A DNA stretch of 64,000 bases from Bacteroidales bacterium (GTDB lineage Bacteria; Bacteroidota; Bacteroidia; Bacteroidales; UBA3824), in the NCBI GenBank assembly GCA_016286055.1, contig JAEERW010000003.1:124001-188000 (forward strand), given 5' to 3'. Both the position numbers and the translations under genes were made by a program. Positions 32,907 to 41,602 of this stretch are shown piece by piece. A model generated the notes under the pieces. That model worked only from the letters and a program-made list of their open reading frames with translations, did not search any database and was not told where the DNA came from. Every line of letters starts with the position of its first letter. Position 1 is the first letter of the stretch.

Positions 32907-32937
32907 TGCATTATAGTTTAAGTGATTGAAATTATTG

Positions 32938-32968
32938 CAAAGGTATAAAACATTATCAACTCATCAAA
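32938..32968 (-). promoter_or_regulatory. Promoter of the serine hydrolase gene
   Basis: On the minus strand, TTTG (32968-32965) and TACCTTTG (32945-32938) are separated by 19 bp, a near-consensus Bacteroidetes promoter. Its -33 box overlaps the T tract of the terminator upstream. Confidence 0.7.
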
Positions 32969-32972
32969 AAAA

Positions 32973-32997
32973 AGGCTATCGAAAAAATCGATAGCCT
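32973..32997 (-). terminator. Terminator after the 33027-34499 lipoprotein
   Basis: aggctatcg/cgatagcct (9 bp, 7-nt loop) is followed on the minus strand by eight T. Confidence 0.8.
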
Positions 32998-33026
32998 GAT
33001 TTATTGTGTGCTAACGCGTTTGCTAT

Positions 33027-34499
33027 TTACACTCCGCTAACTCGGTCGAGAGAGAATCTGATTGTCAAACCAGCATTTACGTTCAACAATTTGTTGTAGA
33101 TGATTTCGTAAGCGGGATATATTTCGGTTTCACCAAGTCCGGGATCGGTTGCACCCCAATTGCTTGCCTTGTATTCTATAAAAGTATCCGACAGTTTGGG
33201 TTTTTCGTTTTTAAATAGAGCCTTCTGTTCGTCGGGAAGCGAATCCCAGGCATCGATAATCTTTTGAAGGGCGGCGTCAGAATCTTCGTCAACAGTAGCG
33301 AGGTTTAATTTTCGCACTTCGGCGATATATTCTCGCGCCTGTTCAGGAGTGGCATCTTTAATGTAAATGTTGATGCCCACAATATTGTCGTATCCAACCC
33401 ACGCGCGGCGGCTAACTTCAAACGAAGTAATGTCGTGCTGATATTTTACGAGCCATTTGTTTAGCACTTCGGGATATTCGTCGCTAAGCCATTCGTTGGC
33501 GGTTTTTTTGTGACTTTTGAGGCAATCGTCCCAAATGCATTTACCCAAAGGACTATATGCTTCTGTTAAAGTGGCATAATTCTCTTTCATTGTTCCACCG
33601 GGAATAAATGCATCCATTTTCCACTTGTTCCAACCGAAAGCAACGCCCCAGTCAAACAGTTGCAGACAGATAAAGTCGTCGGTGAGCCACCACTCTTGGA
33701 GTATTTCGGGAGCATCTTCGTAGGGCTGACCAAAGAGCATTATCTGTTCTCCGGGAGCCAACGTAATAGAATAATGAGTGCAAGGCACACCGTAGAGTTC
33801 GGTTTTCTCCGATTTGAGCACAAACTTCTTGTCGGTGTAGGTGTTAGTTATCATCGGCGCGTATGTATCTTGCAGTAGAGAATACATAGAAGCGAGGCAT
33901 TTTTCGTGGTTGTTGGTAATGTCGCTCACCAAAGCATTGGCGGCAATGAGTTCATCGCGCGAAAGATATTCAAATTGTGCGTATGTGGGTGCAGGCTTGT
34001 AGTTAAGTGCCTTACCAAACCGATCGGGATAAATCCAAAACATAGAATTTTTGCCATCATCACCGAAACTTTCCACATAAAGACTGCTGCCAATGAACGA
34101 CGCATCCGACTCCAAATCATCCATATTAAATATCATAAGACTGCCGTCGGAACCTTTTGAGAGTACATATTGCTCGGCGTCTTGGGTGTCGTAGTTTTTG
34201 GTGAAAACGTAGTTGCCTGTGGGAATCAAATTTTTGATACGGTCGTAATCATTGGCAACAGAATACTCCGCAGGACTACTTTTGCCTGCCAAAGGAAATT
34301 TGCTGTAAAAATCCACAAGGTCGGGATTCTTGCCATCGTCAGTTTCTTTTTCGTTGTTGTTCTGATTATTCTCCTCGTTGTTTCCTTGGATTTGGTTCTG
34401 TTCTTCGGGAATAGGGTCATCTTCTTTGTCGGACGAGCAACCGTTGAAGGCTAATGCCGCCGACAAGCACATTGCCATCACTAAATACTTATGTTTCAT
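33027..34499 (-). CDS. Large lipoprotein of unknown function
   Basis: A 490-residue protein with signal MKHKYLVMAMCLSAALAFNG and a Cys right after (NGCSS), so a lipoprotein. Residues 25-60 are an Asn/Glu/Asp linker. The mature domain is rich in Trp, Tyr and Asp (for example LQLFDWGVAFGWNKW and ISLAPGEQIMLFGQPYEDAPE) and shows no family I recognise. It is a single-gene unit ended by the hairpin at 32973-32997. The acidic linker and location suggest a surface-exposed lipoprotein. Confidence 0.75.
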   Translation of the reverse strand: MKHKYLVMAMCLSAALAFNGCSSDKEDDPIPEEQNQIQGNNEENNQNNNEKETDDGKNPDLVDFYSKFPLAGKSSPAEYSVANDYDRIKNLIPTGNYVFTKNYDTQDAEQYVLSKGSDGSLMIFNMDDLESDASFIGSSLYVESFGDDGKNSMFWIYPDRFGKALNYKPAPTYAQFEYLSRDELIAANALVSDITNNHEKCLASMYSLLQDTYAPMITNTYTDKKFVLKSEKTELYGVPCTHYSITLAPGEQIMLFGQPYEDAPEILQEWWLTDDFICLQLFDWGVAFGWNKWKMDAFIPGGTMKENYATLTEAYSPLGKCIWDDCLKSHKKTANEWLSDEYPEVLNKWLVKYQHDITSFEVSRRAWVGYDNIVGINIYIKDATPEQAREYIAEVRKLNLATVDEDSDAALQKIIDAWDSLPDEQKALFKNEKPKLSDTFIEYKASNWGATDPGLGETEIYPAYEIIYNKLLNVNAGLTIRFSLDRVSGV

Positions 34500-34576
34500 A
34501 GCATTATAATTTATTGGGTTAATAAATAGATTATTTGTAAAATTATATATACGGAAAAATTACCAGTAGGTTGTTT

Positions 34577-34612
34577 GTTAAAAAAAAAGACAGCACGCCT
34601 TCACGTGCTGTC
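34577..34612 (-). terminator. Terminator after the alpha/beta-hydrolase lipoprotein
   Basis: gacagcacg/cgtgctgtc (9 bp) is followed on the minus strand by nine T. Confidence 0.85.
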
Positions 34613-34643
34613 CTTAAAAAATATTGGTGTTAAATCAAAATTC

Positions 34644-35561
34644 CTATTTATCAATCAACTCGTTTTTCTCAAAACTCCAATCTTTGCGCGAAAGGATTCC
34701 GGGAGTTTCGCCTTTGAACATTTTGGCTGCTTCGGCGTCGCCTTTGAGTTGCCAGTTGAGCCAAGCGGTAGCCACAATCGAAAATTCGCCGCCGTGGGGC
34801 TGTGCGTAAGTGCCGCCGTGTCCTACGGGAAGATTGGCTGCAAATGCAGGAACTTTTGAAATGCGGTGAAAATCGTCCATACCGTTTTCGTAGGCAATGT
34901 CGAGAGTATCGCCAAGAATATAGATAATAGGTGTGTGAAGTTCTTCCAACTTAGATTTTTCGGGCATAGGCATTCCGGGGATAGCCACGCCGGGATTCAT
35001 AAACAATCCGCTGTTGCAAATCATAATGGTTTTAAGACGCGGGTCGGCACAGTTAAACAAAGTCTGCAAACCTCCGCACGACATTCCTGCGGCTGCAATG
35101 TTCTTAGTATCAACTTTTTCAAACAGGTAACCGTCTTTGTTGGCGTTTTGAGCGATAGCCCAATCGATAGATTCAATTTGCTGTTCGGTTTTCGACATCG
35201 GACCTTTATAGAATACGGTGTCGTGAGGCATAAATCCCGTTGCCACAACGAGATAACCCTGCGATGCAATTTCGTTGAGGAAAAGCACGTGCTCGTGAGG
35301 CGAATTGTTGCAAGCGCCGTTGCCCCAAACCAATACAGGAAGGGGATTATCCTTGGAAAATGGAGTTAAGTCCTTGGGACAGAAGATTGTGTGCTCTTTG
35401 AGAGTGGTATCCTCAAACATTACGGCTTTGAATGTGCCCGTTCCGCCGTCTTCGAGAACTATCTGACCATCGGGCAATTGTGCGGGAACTTTGTTGCTTC
35501 CGCCTTGGCACGACGCCAACAACGCCGCTGCCATCACTGATAATACTAATGTGTGTTTCAT
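34644..35561 (-). CDS. Alpha/beta-hydrolase lipoprotein (probable esterase)
   Basis: A 305-residue lipoprotein (MKHTLVLSVMAAALLASCQGG). The alpha/beta-hydrolase signs are an early VLVWGNGACNN (oxyanion region), the nucleophile elbow GMSCGG (Ser near residue 170), then YILGDTLDIAYENG with an Asp and a late His in LPVGHGGTYAQPHGGE. The sequence recalls the family of PET-hydrolase-like and dienelactone-hydrolase-like proteins found in xylan-degrading Bacteroidetes. The substrate is probably an ester on plant polysaccharide, inferred from the neighbouring GH10-CE1 gene. It is divergent from that gene, with two back-to-back promoters between. Confidence 0.8.
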   Translation of the reverse strand: MKHTLVLSVMAAALLASCQGGSNKVPAQLPDGQIVLEDGGTGTFKAVMFEDTTLKEHTIFCPKDLTPFSKDNPLPVLVWGNGACNNSPHEHVLFLNEIASQGYLVVATGFMPHDTVFYKGPMSKTEQQIESIDWAIAQNANKDGYLFEKVDTKNIAAAGMSCGGLQTLFNCADPRLKTIMICNSGLFMNPGVAIPGMPMPEKSKLEELHTPIIYILGDTLDIAYENGMDDFHRISKVPAFAANLPVGHGGTYAQPHGGEFSIVATAWLNWQLKGDAEAAKMFKGETPGILSRKDWSFEKNELIDK

Positions 35562-35585
35562 AAGATTGAATTAATTTTTGCGAAA

Positions 35586-35617
35586 CAAAAGTATTTATTT
35601 TGCCATAATTCTCCAAA
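35586..35617 (-). promoter_or_regulatory. Promoter of the alpha/beta-hydrolase lipoprotein
   Basis: On the minus strand, TTTG (35617-35614) and TACTTTTG (35593-35586) are 20 bp apart. Confidence 0.65.
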
Positions 35618-35624
35618 AAAAATG

Positions 35625-35654
35625 TTGCCAGAATTAAACCTTTTGTTAATTTTG
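35625..35654 (+). promoter_or_regulatory. Promoter of the GH10-CE1 gene
   Basis: TTG at 35625-35627 and TAATTTTG at 35647-35654 are 19 bp apart. The start codon at 35716 implies a leader of about 55 nt. It is back-to-back with the leftward promoter at 35586-35617. Confidence 0.65.
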
Positions 35655-35715
35655 TGTCCAATAAAAGGAAAACGATTATTCATTTTTACCCAAATTTAAA
35701 ATAAAGAAAAACAAT

Positions 35716-37893
35716 ATGCGAAAACAAATTTTCAGAGGCCTTTGCGCAGCAGCATTGGCTCTTAGCGTAGGAAGCGCAAGCGCACAATGGGGACGCCCCG
35801 AACCCGAGGATCCCGATGGCTTGAAAGATGCCTACAAAGACTATTTCAAAATTGGTGTTGCCGTTAACATGAGCAACCTCAACCGTCCCAACGAGGTGGA
35901 AACCATCCTCAAAGAGTACAACAGCATCACCGCTGAAAACAACATGAAACCCGGCGAACTTCATCCCTCAGAGGGCAAATGGACATGGGAAAAAGCCGAC
36001 TCAATTGCCAACTTTGCCCGTCAGCACAACATCAAAATGCGTGGACACTGTCTCGTATGGCACAGCCAATTCTGCGACTGGATGTTTACCGATGCCAAAG
36101 GCAAAGAAGTTACCAAAGAGGTATTCTACAAACGCCTCAAAGAGCACATCACCACTGTGGTAAACCGTTACAAAGATATCGTTTACTGCTGGGACGTGGT
36201 TAACGAGGCTATGGCCGACAATGCTTTCCCCTCACCGTGGAATCCCAATCCGTCGCCTTACCGCGATAGCCGTCTTTACAAACTTTGCGGCGACGAGTTC
36301 ATTGCCAAGGCTTTCCAATTTGCTCACGAAGCCGACCCCAATGCTCAACTTTTCTACAACGATTACAACGCAGCCGACCCCGGCAAACGCGACCGTATTT
36401 TCAATATGGTTAAGAAAATGAAAGACGCCGGTGTGCCTATCGACGGTATTGGTATGCAGGGTCACTACAACGTTTACGGTCCTTCGATGGAAGACATCGC
36501 TGCCGCAATCGAAAAATACTCTACAATTGTTAAACACATTCAATTCACCGAGTTAGACGTTCGTGCTAATGAAGAAATGGGTGGTCAGTTGCGTTTTAGC
36601 CGCAACGAGGGCGTAACAATTCAACCCTACGTTCGCACCCTCCACGACAATATGTACTCGCAACTTTTCCGCGTTTTCCGCAAATACAAAGACGTTATCG
36701 ACGTGGTAACATTCTGGAATGTTAGCGACCGTGATTCGTGGCTTGGCACCAACAACTATCCTCTTCTTTTCGACAAAGACTGCAAACGCAAATCTTCGTA
36801 CCGCGTAGTAAAACGTTTCAACGCAGCACTTGACAATCAGAAGATTAAAGACGATTTCAAACCCTCTGAACTCAATCAGCCCGGACAAGAATATCCCCAA
36901 GTTAACTCTCAGGGATTTGCACGTTTCCGCGTAGAAGCACCTCAGGCTAAATCGGTTATCGTAAGCCTCGGTCTTGGTGGCAATATGGGCGGCGTTGGCG
37001 CAACAGTTCTCAAAAAGAACAAAGACGGTGTTTGGGAAGGCACCACCGAAGGTCCTATGGACGAAGGTTTCCACTACTATCACCTCACCATCGACGGCGG
37101 TGTAGTTAACGACCCGGGTGCTAAAAACTACTATGGTTCAGTACGTTGGGAAAGCGGTATCGAAATTCCCGCACACGACCGTGATTTCTACGCTGAGAAA
37201 AACGTTCCCCACGGAAATGTTCAGCAGATTCTCTTTTGGAGCAAGAGCACAAACAAATTCCAACGCGCATTTGTTTACACTCCTCCCACATACGGTGTTA
37301 ACCCCAAAGAAAAATTCCCCGTACTCTACTTGCAGCACGGCTGGGGTGAGGACGAAACCGCTTGGAGCAACCAAGGACACGAAAACCTCATTATGGACAA
37401 CCTTATTGCAGAAGGCAAGGTTAAACCTTTCATCATCGTAAACGCTTACGGCTTGACCAACGATTTCAAATTCGGCTCAATCAACCGTTTCGACGGCAAA
37501 GAGTTTGAAGAAATGCTCTGCAACGAACTTATCCCTTACGTTGATTCGCACTTCAAAACCAAAACCGACCGTGCAAACCGCGCTCTCGCTGGCTTGTCGA
37601 TGGGCGGTATGACCACAAAATTGATTTCTGGCCGTAGAGTTGACCTCTTTGCTTCGTTCGGACTTTTGAGCGGTGGACAGTTTGCTCCTGCCGACTTCAA
37701 AGATGCCAAAGCAGTTAACTACCTGTTTGTTGGCTGTGGCGAAAAAGAGAGCCCTGACGCTATCAAGAAATCAGAAGCCGACTGCAAAGCCGCAGGTTAC
37801 AACATCCAAGGCTACGTATCACCTGGCACAGCACACGAGTTCCTCACTTGGCGCCGTTGCTTGTACCAAATGGCTCCGAATTTGTTTAAATAG
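35716..37893 (+). CDS. Bifunctional GH10 endo-xylanase / CE1 feruloyl esterase
   Basis: A 725-residue secreted enzyme (signal MRKQIFRGLCAAALALSVGS, cleavage before QWG). The GH10 barrel at about 40-372 has acid/base Glu164 in WDVVNEA, nucleophile Glu279 in FTELDV, and KIGVAVNMSNL at its start. A beta-sandwich of the E-set/CBM48 type spans about 390-490. The CE1 esterase at 500-725 has nucleophile Ser628 in AGLSMGG and His707 in GTAHEFLTWRR. The architecture matches the Xyn10D-Fae1A type known from Prevotella, which cuts xylan and releases ferulate. It has its own promoter and a strong terminator. Residue roles are by motif comparison. Confidence 0.95.
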   Translation: MRKQIFRGLCAAALALSVGSASAQWGRPEPEDPDGLKDAYKDYFKIGVAVNMSNLNRPNEVETILKEYNSITAENNMKPGELHPSEGKWTWEKADSIANFARQHNIKMRGHCLVWHSQFCDWMFTDAKGKEVTKEVFYKRLKEHITTVVNRYKDIVYCWDVVNEAMADNAFPSPWNPNPSPYRDSRLYKLCGDEFIAKAFQFAHEADPNAQLFYNDYNAADPGKRDRIFNMVKKMKDAGVPIDGIGMQGHYNVYGPSMEDIAAAIEKYSTIVKHIQFTELDVRANEEMGGQLRFSRNEGVTIQPYVRTLHDNMYSQLFRVFRKYKDVIDVVTFWNVSDRDSWLGTNNYPLLFDKDCKRKSSYRVVKRFNAALDNQKIKDDFKPSELNQPGQEYPQVNSQGFARFRVEAPQAKSVIVSLGLGGNMGGVGATVLKKNKDGVWEGTTEGPMDEGFHYYHLTIDGGVVNDPGAKNYYGSVRWESGIEIPAHDRDFYAEKNVPHGNVQQILFWSKSTNKFQRAFVYTPPTYGVNPKEKFPVLYLQHGWGEDETAWSNQGHENLIMDNLIAEGKVKPFIIVNAYGLTNDFKFGSINRFDGKEFEEMLCNELIPYVDSHFKTKTDRANRALAGLSMGGMTTKLISGRRVDLFASFGLLSGGQFAPADFKDAKAVNYLFVGCGEKESPDAIKKSEADCKAAGYNIQGYVSPGTAHEFLTWRRCLYQMAPNLFK

Positions 37894-37923
37894 TTAGATA
37901 TTAAACAATAGTATAATTAAACA

Positions 37924-37959
37924 GATGCTCGGGAACATATTTCTCGGGCATCTTTTTTT
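37924..37959 (+). terminator. Strong terminator after the GH10-CE1 gene
   Basis: gatgctcgggaa/ttctcgggcatc forms a 12-bp stem (two wobble pairs) with a 5-nt loop and is followed by seven T. Confidence 0.9.
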
Positions 37960-37980
37960 ATTTGAATTAACCATAATTGG

Positions 37981-38139
37981 CTATTTCCCCGATAGTCTCT
38001 CAACAAAGGCTTTGAGCCTTAAAACAAGAATCTGAGGGAAAGGAATCTCTTTGAGCACATCGTAATGAGTATCATCAGATACTATGAATGTGGCACCCGC
38101 AGCAAAAGCGCAGTCAACAAACTTGTTTTGATGCGTGAA
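37981..38139 (-). pseudogene. C-terminal half of a PIN-domain toxin (truncated)
   Basis: An open stretch of 52 codons plus TAG reads NKFVDCAFAAGATFIVSDDT and then HYDVLKEIPFP. This is the conserved C-terminal half of PIN-family toxins, including the late acidic residues (VDCA, SDD). The N-terminal half, with the start codon and first catalytic Asp, is missing. The frame overlaps the 3' end of the antitoxin gene out of frame, as if a deletion had joined the two. It is therefore a broken toxin. Confidence 0.7.
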
Positions 38140-38353
38140 CATCTTCTCTCAAAATGCTGTCTATCCTTTCTTGACTCCAAGCACCGCTATCCCAAAGTTT
38201 ATCCATACCTTCGTCAATTTTTTTTGCGTAATAGTCGAGAATGACTTGACGAAGTTCTTCAACCTCTTCTACGGTTTTCATTCTTCCCAATAGGCGTAAC
38301 ACGCTCATTTGAGCCTTATTGAGTGCACCATTTTGTTGTTCTAATTTTTCCAT
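38114..38353 (-). CDS. Antitoxin-like protein of a broken PIN toxin-antitoxin pair
   Basis: A 79-residue helical protein (NKAQMSVLRLLGRMKTVEEV, then LRQVILDYYAKKIDEGMDKL) of the kind that precedes PIN toxin genes in Bacteroidetes. I prefer the ATG at 38353 (MEKLEQQ) because a TACCTTTG box at 38378-38385 leaves too little leader for the ATG at 38365. Its last residues (about HASKQVC) arise from toxin sequence read in another frame, so the original C-terminus was lost in the same deletion. The DNA- or toxin-binding role is inferred from context. Confidence 0.7.
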   Translation of the reverse strand: MEKLEQQNGALNKAQMSVLRLLGRMKTVEEVEELRQVILDYYAKKIDEGMDKLWDSGAWSQERIDSILREDVHASKQVC

Positions 38354-38447
38354 ATTCCTATACATTCAATTACGAGCCAAAGGTACAAAAAAATTAATAC
38401 TAATATCTCTTTTCTGATGTTTTTTGTAAGCACCCCCCCAAAAAAAA

Positions 38448-38471
38448 CGGCCGGAGAAACATCTCCGACCG
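38448..38471 (-). terminator. Terminator after the GH43 gene
   Basis: cggccggaga/tctccgaccg has one mismatch. The minus strand continues with GTTTTTTTGGGG. Confidence 0.7.
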
Positions 38472-38497
38472 CTGTTGATTATGAAAAGAAACAGATT

Positions 38498-39952
38498 TTA
38501 TTTCTTCTTAAAATTCCACTTTGCGTTGTCGTTGTTGAAATCGAATTTGGCAAGTGTGGGGGTGCTGTCGCCAATTGAATAGAGCACGAGTTCTTCGCCG
38601 TTGTGTCCGGGAACGCTCTTAGGCATAATGCGGTATGTGCCATCAATACATTGATCAATGCGCCAAAGTTGCTCATCAGCGCCAGTGTATTCGGGAACTG
38701 TAACCACCTCAGCATCAGCTGTGGCAGCAAGTGCGCGGTTTGTGCCTTCGATTACAATCTTGAAATAAGGTCCGCCAAGATAGCCGCCTTTTTCGGGAAC
38801 TGCGGTAATCTGCCAACGTTGGTGAGGACGGTTCATCCATTCGTTCATTCTTACAGGATTTTCACCCTTGGGGAATGTGCTTTGAACATCAGCAAGAGCC
38901 TGATTTTTAACTTTTTCGATGGGGCGTTCTTGGTTGCGGTTAAACCAACGCATTCCGCCTTCGGCACGGGTAAAGTCTACGCTGAGTTCGAGCGCATATC
39001 CGCGACGTTCAGAAGATATTTCGTAAACGCCGTCTTCGATGTTTTCGCCAACGGTAGGCCAATCGTTTTTCCAAATAATAGGACGAATTGCAAGTGTGCT
39101 GTATCCGCTGAGGTCGAGGTCAGCCTCAAAGTGGAACGACATTTTTTCAATGCCGTCGGTGATGATTTCTCTGCCAAAGTGTCCTGCGCCAAAACGACGA
39201 TCTTCGGCATCAACAACCATCTTGCCACCGCCGTGAATCATATCGCGACCAACATTATCAACGTAAGGACCTGTAACTGTGCGTGAACGTCCGCAAACGA
39301 TGTTGTAAGTAGAGTTAGCACCGTCGCAGCAAGTGCCGTGAGTACCAAGCAGATAGTACCATCCGTTGTGATACATAAGGTCGGAAGCCTCGCAGTCGAT
39401 AGCCACGTCGATAGCCTTGTTGCCTTTAACACGCTCGCCAGTTTTGGGGTCGAGTTCCACAAGGCGGATAAAACCGAAATATGTACCGTAAGTAAGCCAC
39501 AGACGGCCATCGGTGGGGTCTAACAAAAGACCAGCGTCAATAGCGTCGCAATCTTCATCGTATTCTGAATTAGCCACCTCTATGGGTTCGGTAAATTTGA
39601 AGTCGGGTGATTTTGGGTCGAGGGTCTTGTTCCACATAGTTACCACCTTGCCTGCGTGACCGCCGCCGAGACCTCCACCTGTGGTAGAGTAAGCGATAAG
39701 GTAACGGTCGCCAATTTTGATAGCATCGGGAGCAGCACCGCCACCGGGACGTTCTGCGCCGCCGTTCCAAGTCCATCCGTCCTCAGAAATTAATCCGCCG
39801 CCACCTGTACCAAAGGTGTAGTATTTGCCGTCGCATTCCATAATGGTAGACGGGTCGTGGATAAACGGTGCGCCAATCTGTGCGTTTGAATTTTGAGCAA
39901 AAGCCGCCGACGCTACGCACAACGCGCCTGCAAGTATATTTCTTGTTTTCAT
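38498..39952 (-). CDS. GH43 arabinanase/arabinofuranosidase-type enzyme with C-terminal ricin-type domain
   Basis: A 484-residue secreted protein (signal MKTRNILAGALCVASAAFAQ). The five-bladed GH43 propeller spans about 25-300, with catalytic-type residues Asp33 in IHDPST, Asp139 in DAIDAGLLLDP and Glu188 in DCEASDLMYH, plus GAGHFG near the end. The C-terminal part (EGTNRALAAT, EQLWRIDQC, YRIMPKS) is a ricin-like beta-trefoil segment that could bind sugars. The propeller sequence suggests an arabinan or arabinoxylan target. It ends in a terminator and follows the 39989-40786 gene (36 bp), probably on one transcript. Confidence 0.9.
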   Translation of the reverse strand: MKTRNILAGALCVASAAFAQNSNAQIGAPFIHDPSTIMECDGKYYTFGTGGGGLISEDGWTWNGGAERPGGGAAPDAIKIGDRYLIAYSTTGGGLGGGHAGKVVTMWNKTLDPKSPDFKFTEPIEVANSEYDEDCDAIDAGLLLDPTDGRLWLTYGTYFGFIRLVELDPKTGERVKGNKAIDVAIDCEASDLMYHNGWYYLLGTHGTCCDGANSTYNIVCGRSRTVTGPYVDNVGRDMIHGGGKMVVDAEDRRFGAGHFGREIITDGIEKMSFHFEADLDLSGYSTLAIRPIIWKNDWPTVGENIEDGVYEISSERRGYALELSVDFTRAEGGMRWFNRNQERPIEKVKNQALADVQSTFPKGENPVRMNEWMNRPHQRWQITAVPEKGGYLGGPYFKIVIEGTNRALAATADAEVVTVPEYTGADEQLWRIDQCIDGTYRIMPKSVPGHNGEELVLYSIGDSTPTLAKFDFNNDNAKWNFKKK

Positions 39953-39988
39953 CGTTTTCTGAAAATAAAATAAATTAATGTATTACAA

Positions 39989-40786
39989 TTAGTTGCAGGT
40001 GATGGTGATATTCTTTACAGGTTTGCCGTTTTCGTCGATAAACCTAACGCAGAAGTCGCTCATACCCGGACCGTTGATAACTGCACCACGGAGAATGTTC
40101 TTGCCCTTTTTGAGGGTAAGACGTTTTGACACGCAGTCGTCCATTACCATACGACGGTCGCCCGAAAGGATAACGGCTTCGCTGCCATTGAGCCACCACA
40201 TTGATGCCGAGTTAGAACCTACTGCAAGACGTACATTAGGAATGTCTTGGTCGCAGTTGATAACTGTAACAGCGTGGAATATAATACCATAACGGGTTTT
40301 GTTGTTGCCAGTGGCAAAACGGTAAAGTTTAATATTGAAAAGTTTGCTGTCGTAAGCGTGCCAAACGAGAGTTTCTTTTGCAGGCACAGGGTCGGGAAAT
40401 TTGAAACCCATAGGCGGACGTTGACCGTCGAATTTAACCTCAGGCTCTTTCAAAACGTTGGCTTTCACCTTCTCGCCATTCTTGGGGATGGTTTTGAATT
40501 GGTTTGGATAATACTCCTTGGTCAACTGTTCGCGCACGTAACTATCAACGAACACAGTGTTGCCACGGTTTGGGCGACCGATGGGGTCTAACAAAAGCCA
40601 ACGACCGATAAAGCCGTCCTCATTGGGTTTGGCAGGCGAATTAGACGCCGGCACAAAATAGTTGTCGATACTCGGCGAGGGAGCAATCTGTTGAGGCTGA
40701 CCCCCGGGATTGAACTGCGCCGACACGCTAAATGCTTGAAAAGCAAGCGCTACAATCAATGCTGAAACCTTTAAATTGTTTCTCAT
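39989..40786 (-). CDS. Secreted beta-sandwich domain protein related to acetylxylan-esterase N-domains
   Basis: A 265-residue secreted protein (signal MRNNLKVSALIVALAFQAFS, mature start QFNPGG). The sequence FIGRWLLLDPIGRPNRGNTV, then ASMWWLNGSEAVILSGDRR and FCVRFIDENGKPV, resembles, from memory, the N-terminal region of some Bacteroidetes proteins annotated acetylxylan esterase, where a separate esterase domain follows. Here no esterase domain follows, and I see no catalytic triad. It may bind substrate or assist the GH43 enzyme encoded next to it. Confidence 0.7.
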   Translation of the reverse strand: MRNNLKVSALIVALAFQAFSVSAQFNPGGQPQQIAPSPSIDNYFVPASNSPAKPNEDGFIGRWLLLDPIGRPNRGNTVFVDSYVREQLTKEYYPNQFKTIPKNGEKVKANVLKEPEVKFDGQRPPMGFKFPDPVPAKETLVWHAYDSKLFNIKLYRFATGNNKTRYGIIFHAVTVINCDQDIPNVRLAVGSNSASMWWLNGSEAVILSGDRRMVMDDCVSKRLTLKKGKNILRGAVINGPGMSDFCVRFIDENGKPVKNITITCN

Positions 40787-40904
40787 ATTTGTTTTATAAT
40801 TAAAAAATTAATAGTTATAAAAATTAATTTATCGCTTTTTAGACGCTGGTTTTTAAGATTGGTTTAATATAAATATTGATTTTTTTTAAAATTTTTTAAC
40901 AAGA

Positions 40905-41135
40905 CTACGCCACATTTTTGGTGTAATCGATAACAGAAATCTCCTGATGCAGTTTTTTAGCGGCATCGATGAATTTTTCCAAATTGGCTAATACATTGCC
41001 TGTATATATAATCTCGTCGCAGTGCTCGCATTGATAACAAGGCACGTTTCTTACGATAATTAACACATCGCCAAGGTCAGTAACGCTCGATGTGGTACTT
41101 TTGACGGCATTTCCGCCACAACGTTGACATTTCAT
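40905..41135 (-). CDS. YgiT-type zinc-finger antitoxin-like protein
   Basis: A 76-residue protein with MKCQRCGG at its start and PCYQCEHCDEIIYT near residue 32, the four Cys of the YgiT/MqsA-type N-terminal zinc finger. The C-terminal helix (LEKFIDAAKKLHQE) is short, so there is no HTH. It follows the DUF4258 gene with a 5-bp gap. YgiT-type proteins next to DUF4258 genes form a common presumptive toxin-antitoxin arrangement, so this one is likely the antitoxin. Confidence 0.85.
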   Translation of the reverse strand: MKCQRCGGNAVKSTTSSVTDLGDVLIIVRNVPCYQCEHCDEIIYTGNVLANLEKFIDAAKKLHQEISVIDYTKNVA

Positions 41136-41140
41136 TTTCT

Positions 41141-41452
41141 TTATAGTTTTTTGGTTTTAAAATCGTTTTCCCAGATAGTAAGAGATGGATAATATGCAGT
41201 TATCAAATAGATAAATTCCGAATCGTGGCTTACTACCACGTGGAGCGACTTGCCCTGTAATGATATACCCAATATCAGACAACTTGCAAAAGGCTTGTCG
41301 TATTCATATTGGCGTATTATCTCACCTTCATCTATCGCTTTTTGTACATCATATACGGATATACCACGCTGATAGAGTTTGTTTCTAGCGTGTTCGGTTA
41401 CGATAATACGCTCCAATGCATTTAGGTTACGAAGTTCTGCTATATCAATCAC
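41141..41452 (-). CDS. DUF4258 protein, presumptive toxin
   Basis: About 103 residues. The DUF4258 pattern is TEHARNKLYQRGISVYDVQKAI followed by ASCLILGISLQGKSLHVVVS and ITAYYPS; this family shares a BECR/RelE-like fold in toxin-like contexts. I choose the GTG at 41452 because the upstream TTG (41482) lies inside the promoter's -7 box and cannot be in the mRNA. The GTG is preceded by aggaaaaa, a possible ribosome site. It forms a two-gene unit with the zinc-finger gene. Confidence 0.75.
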   Translation of the reverse strand: MIDIAELRNLNALERIIVTEHARNKLYQRGISVYDVQKAIDEGEIIRQYEYDKPFASCLILGISLQGKSLHVVVSHDSEFIYLITAYYPSLTIWENDFKTKKL

Positions 41453-41479
41453 TTTTTCCTGTATTATCCTTATCGGTTG

Positions 41480-41509
41480 CAAATATAGCCATTATTTGCG
41501 AAAAAGCAA
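41480..41509 (-). promoter_or_regulatory. Promoter of the DUF4258/zinc-finger pair
   Basis: On the minus strand, TTG (41509-41507) and TATATTTG (41487-41480) are separated by 19 bp. It is divergent from the promoter at 41550-41581. Confidence 0.7.
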
Positions 41510-41549
41510 TTAATTGGAAATAAAATACACAGCGTTTTTAAAACTAATA

Positions 41550-41581
41550 TTTGCTCATTTTTATAATAACATCTATCTTTG
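41550..41581 (+). promoter_or_regulatory. Promoter of the membrane-protein/nucleosidase pair
   Basis: TTTG at 41550-41553 and TATCTTTG at 41574-41581 are separated by 20 bp, a near-perfect Bacteroidetes match. The ATG at 41603 lies 21 bp after the -7 box. Confidence 0.8.
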
Positions 41582-41602
41582 CCTCTGTTAAATCTAAAAT
41601 CT

